Assembly (NCBI RefSeq): GCF_041296385.1
Contig: NC_091017.1
Span: 45,889,714-45,953,713 of the forward strand
DNA from: Aphelocoma coerulescens
Taxonomy: Eukaryota > Chordata > Aves > Passeriformes > Corvidae
Length of the DNA: 64,000 bases
Direction: 5' to 3'
Positions 1-13,122 of this stretch are shown piece by piece. Position numbers and translations under genes: made by a program. Every line of letters starts with the position of its first letter. The first letter of the stretch is position 1. The notes beneath the pieces were generated by a model. It did not search any database and was not told the DNA's origin. It saw nothing but the letters and a program-made list of their open reading frames with translations.

Positions 1-3000
1 TAACTATGGCCTAATTTTGTTATTAAAAAAAAAAAGGCAGTAAGAGATCTTTGTATGTTCACACTTGGGAGGTGAGAGATTTGCATTTGACACGGGAAAA
101 AAAATGCCAGTTACCACTGCCACTCTTCTGAGGCATTTCTAAAGTGATGGCTGAAAGGCTGTCAAAGAAAAAACACTGCATAAAATAACAGTTAGAATTG
201 TCTATGAGAGAATAGGCTGCATTTGCAGAGAATCAGATGACAAAATGTTTGAATTCTGCTTTCAGAAAAAAAGAAGGAAAAAAAGCTTCTGAAAGTGTTG
301 ATACCTTGGTATACTGCTATCTCTAGAAGGGCAAGCTACGGCTATACATATGGCCAGCTTGAGAACCTTTAAGAAAAAGAGGAAGAAACTCATGCATAAT
401 TCTTTGGGGATGGCAAAGCAGAGGCACTTATTAGAAACAGCTTCTAAGCAGCTTATTAGAAGCTGCTTATTTGACACTTATTAGAAGCTGCCAGGGTTAA
501 AAATAAGCCAAAGCAGAGAGCAGCATCCCACAGCATAAACTGAACAGCACAGACACAGTGATATACCCCTAACTGCAAAACCACATCCAAACCCACCAAA
601 CTAATCAGCTTCTCATCTACAGCCAATCAGTCCTAAGGACTAAATATATAAGGCTTATAAAATTAAATTGATCTTTACACACACAAGTTTCTGGGGCTCT
701 GTCATACAAAACAAAAAAAGCCAAATAAAAAGTGATAAAAAACAAAATGAAAACCAGTTTATTGATGAGAATGTGCCAATTCTCCCCCTGGGAAAAAAGG
801 AACACGTGATCTATAGCTGTCATGCTGACAGACAGAGCTTAAGACTTCATGTTTTACCTCTGAAGTTTTTACTTTATGGAGGACTGACCGCATAAGGCAA
901 ATTTAACTCTGTGAGTACCTAGGCTACACCTATTCAAAAAGTCAAAAATAGGTAATAATAATAGGTAAATTAATAAATAAAATAATAAATAGGTAAACTA
1001 ATAATAGGTAAATTCCTGCTCATCCCCCCCAGCTCATTTTTCAACAGAAGTAACATAAATAAGGATGCCAGAGCTTAATTAAAGTGCACCACAAAAAGCT
1101 GAAAAAATGCAGCTTTTCTGTTCACCCATGCCAGAAACCTGAGTATTTGTTATGGACCACTGAAAGTGTTTTAGGCCTTTCAGGGTGAGAGATGGTGGAA
1201 AGGTTTGTTTGTCATGCCATCTCCTAATCACAAGATATAATACTGGCAATTACAGGTGGCACTGTGAGGGACAAGAACATGCTGTCTGGTGCTCTGGCAC
1301 AATCTGCCCTGCTTTAATAACCAGATGTGCTGGTGACGACAGGTAGGGAGAGCAAAAGGGAGGTGAGCTGCCATTAGGTGGTCTGGAATGCAACAGTGAG
1401 AATGAAGTCACACAGTACCACACAAATAGTGGCATGAGGATTATTAACTGCAATATTCTTTGTATGCATTTTTTTTAAAAATTCTCGGCCTGATTTCTAG
1501 CATCACGAATGCCAAATGTATGCAATTCTGAGCAGTGCAAGCATGACATAAAATGCATCACTGAGATGCATTAAAGATAAATATGCTAAATATGGGTCCC
1601 CACTTCTAAACAAAGCAAGCTAAACAGTAACACCATCCCTTTCTTTAAGTACATGAGAGCCTTATATGCAATTTAGAAGGTGAAGAATAAGCGTAATATG
1701 ACGGCAGCTCATTAAAGTGTCATGTTTTCACAGAACCTGCTTTATTGCAGGTAGACCCTCTTGCTGTTAATTACCATAACTTCGTAGGTAAATTGAGTAA
1801 ACCTTTTAATTTACTAAGTTAAAATTCCATCATTGAGGAATATAAATTTCTAGACATGCATACAATTTTTTTCCTACTATTAAATAAGTCAATGCTATAG
1901 TAACGTAATTATGCAGCTTAGAGTTAATGGTTCCCACAAAGCTGTCTTAATAAAGCCTTTTGGGATTCAGGAGGAAAAGGAGGAAATTCAGAAACTAAGA
2001 ACAAGGCTGGAAGGCAACAACGTGTTTCAACTGGCTCTAGTTACTCAATCACACTTAAGCTGTCTGAGACAGCAGGGTGAGTGCCATGCATTATAGAGGC
2101 ACCAGGGAAAATTCTTATCCCAATGCAATAAAATGTTTCCAAATTTCAAGCCCGGGAATCATTTTAAAACTGAAATTACAGGAATGGCTATCTAATGAAC
2201 CAATTAAAGTTACAGCAATAATAAATTAAATTAAATAGTATAAAGAAAGATAATAGAGGAATCAATGAGTAATGCAAATCTGAGAGTAACTATAGGCATG
2301 ATAGAAATGCCATAAAAAAAAAAAGAAAAATATATGAAGAAGTTCATCCATTATTTGCAGATAAGAACTACTATGGAAAAATGAGCTGAGGAGGGTGTGG
2401 GTGTACAAGACCATAATACCAGAACCAGATATTAGTCACCAACTTACACAGTGATGGGGAAGCACATATAAAAAAAAAAAAAAATCAGTCACACCAATAT
2501 CTGCAGATGACAAAAATTAATGGAGTGGCAAATAATGGCTAGGACAGAGCAGTCATACAAAACAATACGGATCACTTGCTGAAGTGAGCCCATTCAAACA
2601 AAATGCATTTTAATACAGGCAACTCCAAAAGTAAAATATCTCAGAATAAGAAATGCAAATCTTGCTATGAAAGGTACATAGCTGCCTTCAAGAAAGCACT
2701 GACTGGAAAGAATGAGGAGTGCATAATGGATAAATAACTCATTGTGAGATTCCGGTACAATAGTGGTGGCAATGAAGAGCTTTTAGGGGTGGAGAAGCTT
2801 AATGAGATTACTGGCCTTGTTAAACAAGGGAAATAGGAAGGCAATGTTATCTCTGCATATGGTGCCAGCAATACCACTGTTGCATACAGTCCTGATGCAT
2901 GCATCATGAAAACCCTGGAGAGTGCACAAGGAGACATCACACGTAAATTTGAGTCTTGGCAAAATAAAATTTAAAAAAAAAAAAGGAAAGACACAAAAGG

Positions 3001-3639
3001 GCACCATTACAATAGTGTCTAAATGCCCTCACAGGAAAAAGACCCCACATTGTAGTAAAGTGCTTCCAAACAGGAAAGGAGGGAAGAGAAAGTGGGTGTG
3101 AATGCAATTCTGGTAACTGACTATAGGAGTAGTTTCCAAAAGCTTTTGGCAAAATAGGAGCTATTGGAAGTACATGTAATGGATGCAGGTGATGGGAGGT
3201 TAAACTAGATTATGGCACCATTAATTTAGTTGCATAGGAGACATCAAAGTAAACCCTTTTTAACTCTGATAAATACCAGGCCAAAGGGTTTGAGTTTCTC
3301 TTCTCCTTATCACCCCCCTTTTAACAACTCTGAAATATCCAAATTAAGTTGACACAGACTGAAGCCAACAAAGATTACTCTAAAAGTTTCAGGTTTTTAG
3401 GCAGAGACTGCAAGGCTCTTTCTTTGCAAGGCATTTTAAAAACATCCCTTGGTTTCCTCAGCAGAGATATGTTGTTCTATTACCTTCTATAGCAGTGGAT
3501 TATTAAAACTAACTGTAACAAACCTCCTCATTCTCTATTAACATAGCCGGAGCCAACATGCCTACGTTTATGTTTTCAAGGCGTCCAGAGGCCAAGTGTT
3601 TAGGTTAAATGAAAAATCAAACTAACAAAAATTTTTAAA
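1..3639. other. Intergenic, no gene seen
   Basis: AT-rich DNA with many stops in all frames. It contains the small repeat at 429-490, an AT-rich imperfect repeat of AATAGGTAA/AATAAATA type at about 944-1014, and an A15 run ending at 2484. Open frames are short and have no recognisable family or splice pattern. Confidence 0.8.
429..490. repeat. Three spaced 15-mers with a 9-bp hairpin
   Basis: CTTATTAGAAGCTGC occurs at about 452 and 477, with a variant CTTATTAGAAACAGC at about 427. Within them AAGCAGCTT (446-454) and AAGCTGCTT (460-468) form a perfect 9-bp inverted repeat around a 5-base loop. Confidence 0.8.
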
Positions 3640-4345
3640 TAGTAAAACCTTGTTTAAGCCAGCACTGACCGCACTCTGCCCTGAGCGCACCTCACCCTCA
3701 ATGACCGACACTGCCTTCCCTGGTGTTTCACGCCCCGCCAGCTCCGGTGCGCTGGGAGGCACCTGGTCCTTAGCCGGTGCACAACCGGGAGCTGCAGCCG
3801 GGCTACCGCCCTGCATCATCGGGGCAGCAAACTGCTCCCTCCTTCCCTTCACAGCGAAGCTCGGACCGAAGGGAAGGGTCTGAAGTGCGCCCCCAGCCGC
3901 AAGCGAGCTGCTCCCTGCCCAGGCACGGCAGCCGCCAAGCTGTCCGCGCCGGGACCAACACCGGCTCCCGCAACCACCGGAGCCGGCCGCCATCGGCGCA
4001 CGGCCGCCATCCGCGCACGGCCCCCATCCGCGCCCGGCCCCCATACGCCCACGGCCCCCATCTGCGCCCGGCCGCCCTCAGCGCACGGCGCCCATCCGCC
4101 CACGGCCCCCATCCGCGCCCGGCCGCCCTCGGCGCCCGGCCGCCATCCGCGCACGGCCCCTCACGCCCAGAGCGGGGCACGGGCCGGGGCCGCTCCCCGC
4201 GCCTTCGGCACCGCCCGCCGGCCGTGGCTCGCGCGCCCCCTGGCGGGCAGGGGAGGGGCGGCCGCGGCCGGCGCGTGGCCGTTGGGTGGGGGGGGGCGGC
4301 CTTGGTCGCCATTTTAGCGGCTCGGTGGGGCCCGCGGCGCGCCCA
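3640..4345. promoter_or_regulatory. Orphan CpG island
   Basis: A CpG-dense block of about 700 bp in AT-rich intergenic DNA, with GC boxes and the 17-bp minisatellite. Near its high-coordinate edge the minus strand reads AAAATGGCGAC (4315-4305), which resembles a YY1 site with an embedded ATG. This arrangement is common at promoters transcribed away from the site, here toward lower coordinates. No recognisable protein begins here: all frames are proline-, arginine- and glycine-rich because of composition. It could drive a non-coding RNA or an unrecognised 5' exon. Confidence 0.75.
3984..4153. repeat. 17-bp GC-rich minisatellite, ten units
   Basis: Ten head-to-tail units of exactly 17 bp start at 3984, 4001, 4018, 4035, 4052, 4069, 4086, 4103, 4120 and 4137. 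A typical unit is CGGCCCCCATCCGCGCC. Variation is confined to a few positions (CCC/CGC, CAT/CCT, GCA/GCC/CCA). An eleventh, degraded unit follows at 4154. The period is not a multiple of three, so any translated frame would repeat every 51 bp. Confidence 0.95.
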
Positions 4346-7300
4346 GAGTGCGGCTCCTTGAGCCGGGGTTCCAGTAATGTAAATAAATCAATAAATTGAT
4401 GTATACATATGTACGTACGTACATACATACTGCCTTAAGATGCCGTGTCCCCTAGCAGCAGCCCTGGCAACCCGCAGCATGGCACCCGACTGACCCGGGC
4501 TGGGCAGGCAGCCTGGCATGTCCTGTTGGGCCAGTGCTACCTCGTGCCCCTCTCCGGTCTCCCTGAATGTGCCATCCCCGCGGGCGCTGGACCGTGGCAG
4601 GGGCTCCACAAGGGCAGCACCACGGTGGATGCTGCTCGTGGTGCTGCCCAGCCCCTGCTCCTTCACACACCCTGATGGTGAGTCCCGACTTGCGGCCCCA
4701 AAGCAGAGATCTCTCCTTGCAGGACACCCCATGACGAGTAGTAGGCTCATAACACCTTGTTCCTTCTCAAAGGCAATCAAAGAGTGCCAGCTTGACTGCT
4801 CATCTATGCATTTGATAGTATACATGAGGGGGGAAGGTTGGTTGTCTTTAACTGCACAAAGGGTATTTTCAGATGGCTTTCATCTGCAGCCAGTGAAATG
4901 TACCAGTGTAGGTAGGGAACAATTGCTTCAAACAAAGCCCAGCCTGTTTCTCAGCCCACGGTCACTGGTGGCTGGCAGTGGCCATGGACACTGCCACAGC
5001 CTCACACCAGAGCTGGGCTGGTAGCTCAGCCAGCTGTTGCTGGGCAAGAGCCACCTGGGCAGAAGGACAGAGGGGAAGGGCTCGGTCTGGCACTGTGCAG
5101 CAAAGCATGTGTGTGCGCATGCCTGGAAAGTTAATTTGTAATTTTTGGTCCTCGATAAATCAAGGCAGATGCCCCTATAAATCCTGCTCCTCAGGAAGGA
5201 AGCAGAAGGGCAGGAACTGCATGGAGTAGAGAACAGGGCAATTTTTCTTTTCACTGCCAAGAGCATATCACTGACACTCAGTGCTGTACTGGGTCAGGCC
5301 TTCACGCTCTGCTAAATTAATACCAAAAACTCCTTAATCTAAAGGGCAGATAGTAACAGTGGGGCCCCCCTTGCACTTTTCTGCCTTTCTTTCCTTCCTC
5401 TCATTGCAATTGCAGTAGCCTCTGAAGGAGCTGCACTAATTAGTTGCTATTACACTTCTTGGGTGGCTGGAAGAACATACTGCCTCTGACCTCATGCTTT
5501 GCAATGTACCTTAACAGCTTATTATTGCTATTGCGTGGCAGCAATGGTTCATTTTATAGTTACTTTGAAAGAGCCATTCCTCCAGTGCTGAAAAATAATC
5601 TAAGACTAATGCACAGTCTCTCCAGAAGACTGCTGTTAAACTGTCTATAACCAAGTGTCCAAACGCTGCACAAAGCTGTTTCATTTGCTTAACATCGACT
5701 CACTAGCAATTAATATGCTTGACATAACAGCACACTACAAGGCCCATAAAATCTGTAGCAGTAGGGGAGTGAAATCATTATAAGTTTTTTTTCTTTTTTC
5801 AATAATACCAGACTACAGTTTGGGCACTGTAATCTTTTCAAAGCAAGAAGCTGAGCTGCATTTGAACAGCTGTTGTTTACTGAAGCAATAATTAGCAAGG
5901 AACAACTCAAAATACCTGCTACCTTCTGCAGCAGCTCAGCAGACACTTGCACCCTGTGCTTGGAAGCAGAGAGGCTATCAGCTTCATATGTAAACTATAT
6001 TTAATAAAAAACTCACCTAACTAACTTTAAAAAAGGAAGTATTTATAATGGCAGCATCGGCCAGCCTTATGCATACAAGTAATCCCACTGAATTCATTGC
6101 GAGCTGGGAGGCACAGACCGCGGCACATACCAGATGTCCCTAGCAGTGGTTTGCAGCTGGTCAGGGAGAGCACATGCTGCACGTGGGGAGTAGGACATTC
6201 TGCAAATAAGGTGTTAGGCACAGTCCTTCTCAAAGTGCTCTGCTGGCTCCAGGCAAGGTCAAGCTGCATGCCTGCTCCTGGGACTGAAACCTTTGGGGAA
6301 GCACGTCTGCAAAGCCATTTGTCATGTCTGCAAGTCTCCTGGTCTTACAAGATTTTTTAGCTTAGTGTGACAGAGCAGTGGACCAGCAGTAAGAGAGAGG
6401 AAGAGGGCTGCAGAACACAAGGGTGCAAAGCAGTAGCCACATTGAAAATGGTCCTCCTGATTCCACACCTGCATGAAACCTAGAGATTTCTATGTTTGTG
6501 AGCCATCCAAAAGTAGCCCTTTGTTTCTTGATTAGGGCTTGCTGCTGGTACATGTTTAAGTTTGCATCCAGGAATCCGAGCATGAGTGTTACATGTTTCC
6601 AGCTCACGTGCTAACGACCTGGCTACTGGCAACAGTGGTATATGTATACATTCCCCTAAGACTGAATGAAAACACTGGTATACTTCCCAGGTAAGGCTGT
6701 AAAGAGGCTTTAGCTGAACTATTCTGCATGGCCTACTCCTTTCCGAAAGGACAGTCATATCCCTTTCTCCCACCTCCTCCCAGCCAAAGTCTTCCATCAC
6801 TTGTGCCAGCATTTATGTACATCTGAACCTGTTGGGAGCTGCTCTGAGGACCTAAATGCCCTACTTTCTAGATATTCATTCTCCATGGGGTTTATCTCTC
6901 TGGTATGCCTTCAAGCATGACTCTGGGCCCAAGAAGGAAAGGAACGTGCAGTCAGGCTTGGTGTGAAGAGGAGACCAGGAGCAGGATCTCACTGACCAGA
7001 ACCAGTTTAAGCAGCTGTTCCATAACAGTTTCAGTCACCTGCTTCCTCTGTGGCCCAATAAATATTTAATTACTTAGTTAAACACAAAATAGAACTAACT
7101 CAAATTTGAGTTAGCCATACCTCATACTAGCAGTAGCATTCTGGAGTTCTCCCCATCTGAGCATTAGAGATAAAAGTTTAAGTCTCCAGGTTTTAAGTCT
7201 CCAGGCTGTCAGAGCATTGGAAGCAATCTCCAAGGACCCAGGGAGGGCTGCCAGCTGCACTAGAGGAAGCAGGATCCTCCACAGACAGGCGTCTGCCCTG

Positions 7301-10300
7301 CTCCAGAGATTCGTTCTCCTGTGTGAGAAAACTCGCCTGCCAAAACTGATAGGTACATTTCCACTAACAGTTGTCAAATCAGTGACTCCTGACTAGAGAA
7401 AATAAAAAACATTTTGGCAGAAAATGCCTGACCAGCACTACATAATAAGCCAGAAGCTGACTTATCTCATTACACCTGTAGTGCCTTAGAACTCCCTTTT
7501 CTGGCTAGTCAAGGTGTCCTTTTGAGATGGAGTGCTGATGTTAGAGACACAGGTAACTGAGACAGTCAGCCAAGAGCTTGAGGAGTTTCAGTTAAATGAA
7601 AGAAAATATACTTCAAAATTAAATATTTTGTCAGAATTACATTTTTTCATATTATTAATAAACGATAGCTATCACTTCTGTCACTGGAAATCCAAATAGA
7701 GTCACTGAGCTAGTAAAAAGCAAAAAGAAGAAAGCAGGAAGCCAGTACAGACCAGATAAAAAAAGACCAGTACATTTTTGCTGTTTCGGTTTTACTTTGC
7801 TCAGCAAAGTAAGAATAAGAAATGGGAAACAGTGGCCATGATTTTAAATAAGGTCTTCCAGATTTAGATGATAAGAACCTAACTGTCCTTTCAGCGAACT
7901 TTACCACCCTGGAGCTGCAACTGCAGAAATTCAGTCATTTTAAAATAAACATGGTGATATGTACGTAAGTGTAAATAAAATCAAGTCACAGCATGCTGTA
8001 CCTTTCAGGCCTATTAAGACATACCTCATGTGGTGCTGTGAGGCATAAGGCCAAATGAGTTCAACAATCCAAGAAATAAAATAGTGCCCTCAAAGTGGCT
8101 GGCATGCAAATCTGGAAGCAGGAGGAATTTGCATTTCCTCATTCCTGTTGACATGTGCATAAATCACTGCAATTCAGTAAAGAAGCACCGCTTTTTTTTC
8201 CAGAGTCCTATTTCATTTCTCAGTCAGAACACACACGAAACATTGAGCCAAAACACTATGGATGTGATGTGAGGTGACAAACAAAGGGGGATGTGGAGCT
8301 GGCAAGGCATAGTTTAGAAAGGCTGCTGAGCCTGGATCTTGCAACCCACACATTGCATCAGATTATATCATGCCTTAGCCCACCAGAACACACAGCCAGC
8401 GGAGCTCAAATAAAAGCAGATCTATACAGGAGGTACAAACTGTAACGGTGCTGTAGGAATTCAGGTGGTACAAGCCCCATCAAAGGGTTCATACAGGTTC
8501 AGCTGCTGTGACTAATGGGATTTATACAACCTTTGATCAAAACAGTTCCATTGCCAAAACATTTGTACTGTACAAAATTTGTAAGACCAATTAGGATATG
8601 AAAAGCCTTCCACTGAAATTCATGGATAGAGTTGCAAGGTTAGAAGTTAAAAAAAAAAACCCAAAGCCATCTGCATATTACAGTCAAAACCTTCCATTAT
8701 TTATCAGTTAATACGAACAGTACAGTGCTTAATGGTCAGATACATCCCAACTCAATATCCCCACCATGAAACTGCTTGTGTAGTGGATCTTTTTAGTAGG
8801 TGGGAGAGGCTGAGGCTGTAGAGAGGATGGCTTGAGCTGTATAACCTTGGCTTTGCACTGTCTTCCAGACCAGAAGCCTCTTGCACGTAAGGGGAAACAG
8901 CCATCCAGCTTGGCTCCCTGACTAGAGTGACTCTTAACACTGGTGCCTGGGGGAGCAGTTTCTCTGCACCACATTGCAGGCTTGGGACTTCAAAAGACCT
9001 TGGCCTGTGAATTTGCTTCAGGGCCTGTCTGGAAAAAGCTAAAATCATTACTCGAGCTCATGCTGTGGCATATGTACCGAGCCACAGGTCAGGTGGAAAA
9101 GCAGAGGATGTCCTAGAGCTGGTGACACACACAGCCTAAATAGGAGAGGGGAAGCAAAGTGGAAAATAAAAAGAAAAGGAAGAGGTCATTGATTAAACAG
9201 AACACCAGTGGCAAATAAAGGAGCAGGAAGAAATCCTCTGTACCTCAGTGTAGAACAGAGGAGGCAATGGCACAAGGGTTTGAGCAGGGGAGAAGGCTGG
9301 AGGCCCTGATCTTGCGAGCACTCATGTACCATACAGGACCTCTTCTCCATCTGCCCCCCAGGCCTTCTCTCCCTAATATGTCTCCAGAAATTAAAAGAAT
9401 AGGCACAGGTTGAAGACCAGGGATCAGTGATCTCTGTAACTCTGGCTATAACCAAAGTTTGTCATTTCCAAGTGACCCCAAGCCTCCATGGGAATAGCAG
9501 AGGGACAGGGTCCTTTTTTCCTACCTCCAGACCACCAAGCTTTTCCTTTAAGTGCTTTGCAAATTCCTGAGAAGACCTACATGCATTACATGCTCACAAG
9601 AGCAGCAAATAAATCTTGTTAATGATATCTTGATAATCTGCATGCCGAGAAAGAGCACTTATTACTTCCTTGGGCTAAGAAGCAACATCTAAGAGCTTTC
9701 TTCCCATTTATTTTAGGACATTCTCTCTTGCTACTCTTTTGGGGAAAACCAAGGTGAAACTGTTCACTCTTCCCTTTCACAAACTTCTGATTCAGGCTGT
9801 AATAACTCTGGAGCAGTATCTGATGGGGTATTACCCTAGGCTGAAGTGGAAATTTTCCTGGGGTGAAATTGCACAATTACCAGCCCACTGCTCCGTGCTC
9901 CCACTAGGCAAGCTGGCCCCAGAAACAGCAGTGAGAGGCTCCTGAGACTGCCTAGGCACCTTCCAAGGCCACAGCTCTTGTAGTATTTCATATCACAGGG
10001 GCAAGGAGGAGGTGAGAACAGAGGTTCCTAATAAAACCTAGTTCTTTTGAAACATTGCTCTTTGAAGTGCTCATAACATTGTACAAAAGAAGCCAAGCTT
10101 TATCCCTCTTTTTTTATGCCTTTTTTTTACAGAGAGATGATAAGAGTTATAGGCACAGCAGGCCAAAGGCAGAGTCAAGAAACAGACCTCAGGTCTCCCA
10201 GTTTCTACAGACCTAATGGTGGGAACAGGCTGTAGTCATGGAAATCATCTCGTAAAGACAATGTCTCCACAAAGGCACTGATATTTTAGCACTAATTCCA

Positions 10301-13122
10301 AAAACATTTCCACCAACAGCAGTGGGAGGCTTGAGTGCTGATATAATTCTCATGGAAATGAGGCTTTAAATGGGATCCACAGTTCCCTCCAAGAGCCTCA
10401 AATGTTAGCTTATATTACAGCTGCCCTTCAATGAGCATTCAAGCCAGTTTCCAAACTTCCGTTTAGAAGATCTTCATAGTGAGATGTGTCTTCAGCCAGT
10501 CAGCAGATGCTCTTAAGAAGTTTTGCATGTATGTGAGATACTCTGGACAAAAAGATCTTCAAAGTGTCTTCTTCTGATTAAAAGCCTAGCATAGTATGAT
10601 GATTTAACACCACTGGGTTCATCTTGTATAACATTCTGATCAGCAATGCATTGAACATTCAGAAAAAATATTTTTCTTGTCCTGTTAGTTTTTATGAAAT
10701 TCAGTATTTTCAGTGGTTCTTGACTGAAACACAAGCACCTTGCAGTCAGCAGACAGCCCTGGATGGACTGTTCAGAAACAGCCATTCCTGCTCTATGCCC
10801 CTATCCCAAACATAAAAGGAGTCATGACAAAGATCCTCTAGTTTTCCAGTGGCACTGGCTGTTAGAGTGCCTTGGCAGTGGTTAGCTGTCAGCAGCTTCC
10901 AGAACTTAGAGCAAGTATTTGGGGAAGCCCAAGTCAAATTGTATTGTCAGTGTTGAATGCACTGCTTCGTTTATACATCTCCCATTCAGTGCTGCACCAA
11001 AAGCTGTGTCTCCGTAGCAGGAGCCCAGGCTCCTCACATTTCTGAACAGAGATTTGAAAGTCAACTCAAGCCACAGTGCAAAAGAAGTGACCTATGCTTC
11101 TATATTTTAAGCATCAGATGTGATTTCCTTATGAGCTGCTACCAAAGTCTTCCTGGTCTCTAAGTAACCTACCTATCTCATTCTTCCATAGCAGAAGCTT
11201 CACTGCAATACCCCTTACAAAGGATGCCTTGTGCCATGTCTCTGTCTGCCTGAAGGTTATCAAGAGTCCAGCCAGATCCCCACATCCCACAGCAGTGCTG
11301 GCTTCCTGAGTGATTTGGGGGCCTGTTAGCAGCCTGCCTGCATGCCCATGTAATGGACTGTTAGGAGAGAAAATCTCAGCTGAAGCATAGATGTTTGTTT
11401 TATTAGCACAGGTTTTTGTACCACTTCTCTGGGGAGCAAAGAGGCAGCTTTCTTCCCTGCAAATGTGTCTACTATACAGACTAAGTTGTAAGAGCTCATA
11501 AAAGCTGCTGCCACTGCTTAGGCAAGAATAACAATGGTATGGACATGAGAAGCCAAAAGAGGTATTTGGTACACAGTGAAGATTCTTTAAGCTACAGAGC
11601 CTGACACCTAATGGAGAAAGGGCCAATGAAGGCCAAAAAAAATTCATTGGGAATCTCTGCACTGCTTTTAAACTAGAAATGTTGCCTGTTGCCAGTGGCC
11701 TTTGGTGTAGTTTTCACTGTGTTCATATGGTAGCTATTCATTGTTGGGTAATTATCTTGTTTTATTTTTCTACTTATTTATTGAATAAATCAAACTAATA
11801 CAATTCCAACCCACGATTGCCATGGGAACACTCCAACAAGGACAGATGCAGTCTATAGCTGCAAGGAAAGAAAGCAGACTTCCACATTATTAAATTATAT
11901 ACAAGACAATCAATACAACTTAACACAAACAGCCCTTGCAGGCTCTGCACTAACTATCCAGAAGGCTCAGCCAGTTACTTTAGAGCCTCTTGCAACACCA
12001 AACCTTAACAACTACCATCTCAAGTTTCTACAATAGCAAGTGCTCCAGAATACAGTCTTTCTTGCCTTTCCCTCATGTCCTGCTAAAAGGAATCACAAAA
12101 ATAGTGTAGTCTACTTTTCCACCCCATAGACATGACAGGTATTTTTCCCTCCCTAAATCCAGTAGATGTGTTGAATTCTTATTCTAGCATTCCCATAATT
12201 TGCATTGAAAATTTAGTCCTAGTGAAAATAACACATTTAGAAAATTTCAAACAGTTTCTGAAAGCAGAAATCAAATCAATCGCAAACAAATCTAAAAGGC
12301 TGTTTAGCTTAACTTGGTCACTGTCTCTGCAAAGACGGATGACAAGAGACAGGAAAATAGAAGGCAGAGAGGAGAGGAGATTAAAGCGATAAAGGGCCTA
12401 CAAAGCTCATAGCAATTTTTCTCCTTAATTTCCTCATATTCGAGGTAATGCCACAGAGAGGAAGCCAACAAAAATAATTACATGCACTGCCCAGACTGTG
12501 TTTGTAAAAGGCAGTCTCATCAGTTCTGATTCTTTCTGTCAGTGGCAGTGAGGGCTGTCTTTCTGGACACTGCAGGGAGAGAAGGTGCCAGGCATTTGAT
12601 TAAGCCAGATCACGGTCTCCTCAAGTCCCCCAGCTGGGAGCCATCTGGCAGTAACTCACTCTGTGCAGGTCATCCTTTCTATTGCAATGCCCTCCCACTT
12701 GCCGGAGTGCTGTGATTATCCTCCCTGCTTACATCCCCTTAAACTTGTCCCAGCAGTGCTGACAAGACCCCCCTCACCCCTCATTGCGAAGTTAGGAACC
12801 AGACTAATCTCCTTTCTGCACTGGGCATCCTATAGCAGTCCTAAGCTCTCTTTCTTTATTTCTAGTCTTCTTTTTATGACAGTTTATCAGGAATCAGCTG
12901 TGATTAAACAATTCCTGTACAAAAAATTTTGCAGAGTGAAAGATAACATTCATTTTCTTTTTTCCCTCTACCCATTGTCTGGTCCTGGGATTCACTATTT
13001 CATTTCCAATACCTGCAAATATCATCTCCAGTCCCTAGTGAGATAGATACACTGTTTCTGCATGGCAGAACTGCAACACCAAGTGTGCAACTTCAAAACA
13101 GGCAGACACTGATCTTCCCTAC
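4346..13122. other. Intergenic, no gene seen
   Basis: No exon, RNA gene or clear mobile element was recognised. A 12-bp direct repeat (AAGTCTCCAGG) occurs at about 7179-7206. The longest open frame, 177 codons on the minus strand at 11129-11662, has no recognisable motif and no start context of note. Confidence 0.75.
4401..4430. repeat. GTAC/CATA microsatellite
   Basis: A short alternating tract, GTATACATAT then GTACGTACGTACATACATAC, directly beside the orphan CpG island. Confidence 0.8.

Noticed and set aside
1..3639. TENM3 terminal exon expected near DCTD by synteny
   Set aside because: No teneurin-like peptide was found in any frame; at most some 3' UTR could be present, and nothing in the sequence shows it.
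3622..4361. Several overlapping long frames across the orphan CpG island
   Set aside because: They owe their length to GC-rich composition and the 17-bp repeat, which is open in more than one frame on both strands. None resembles a known protein.
11129..11662. 177-codon minus-strand frame in the first intergenic block
   Set aside because: There is no recognisable domain, no splice context and no coding-like residue pattern. It is most likely chance.
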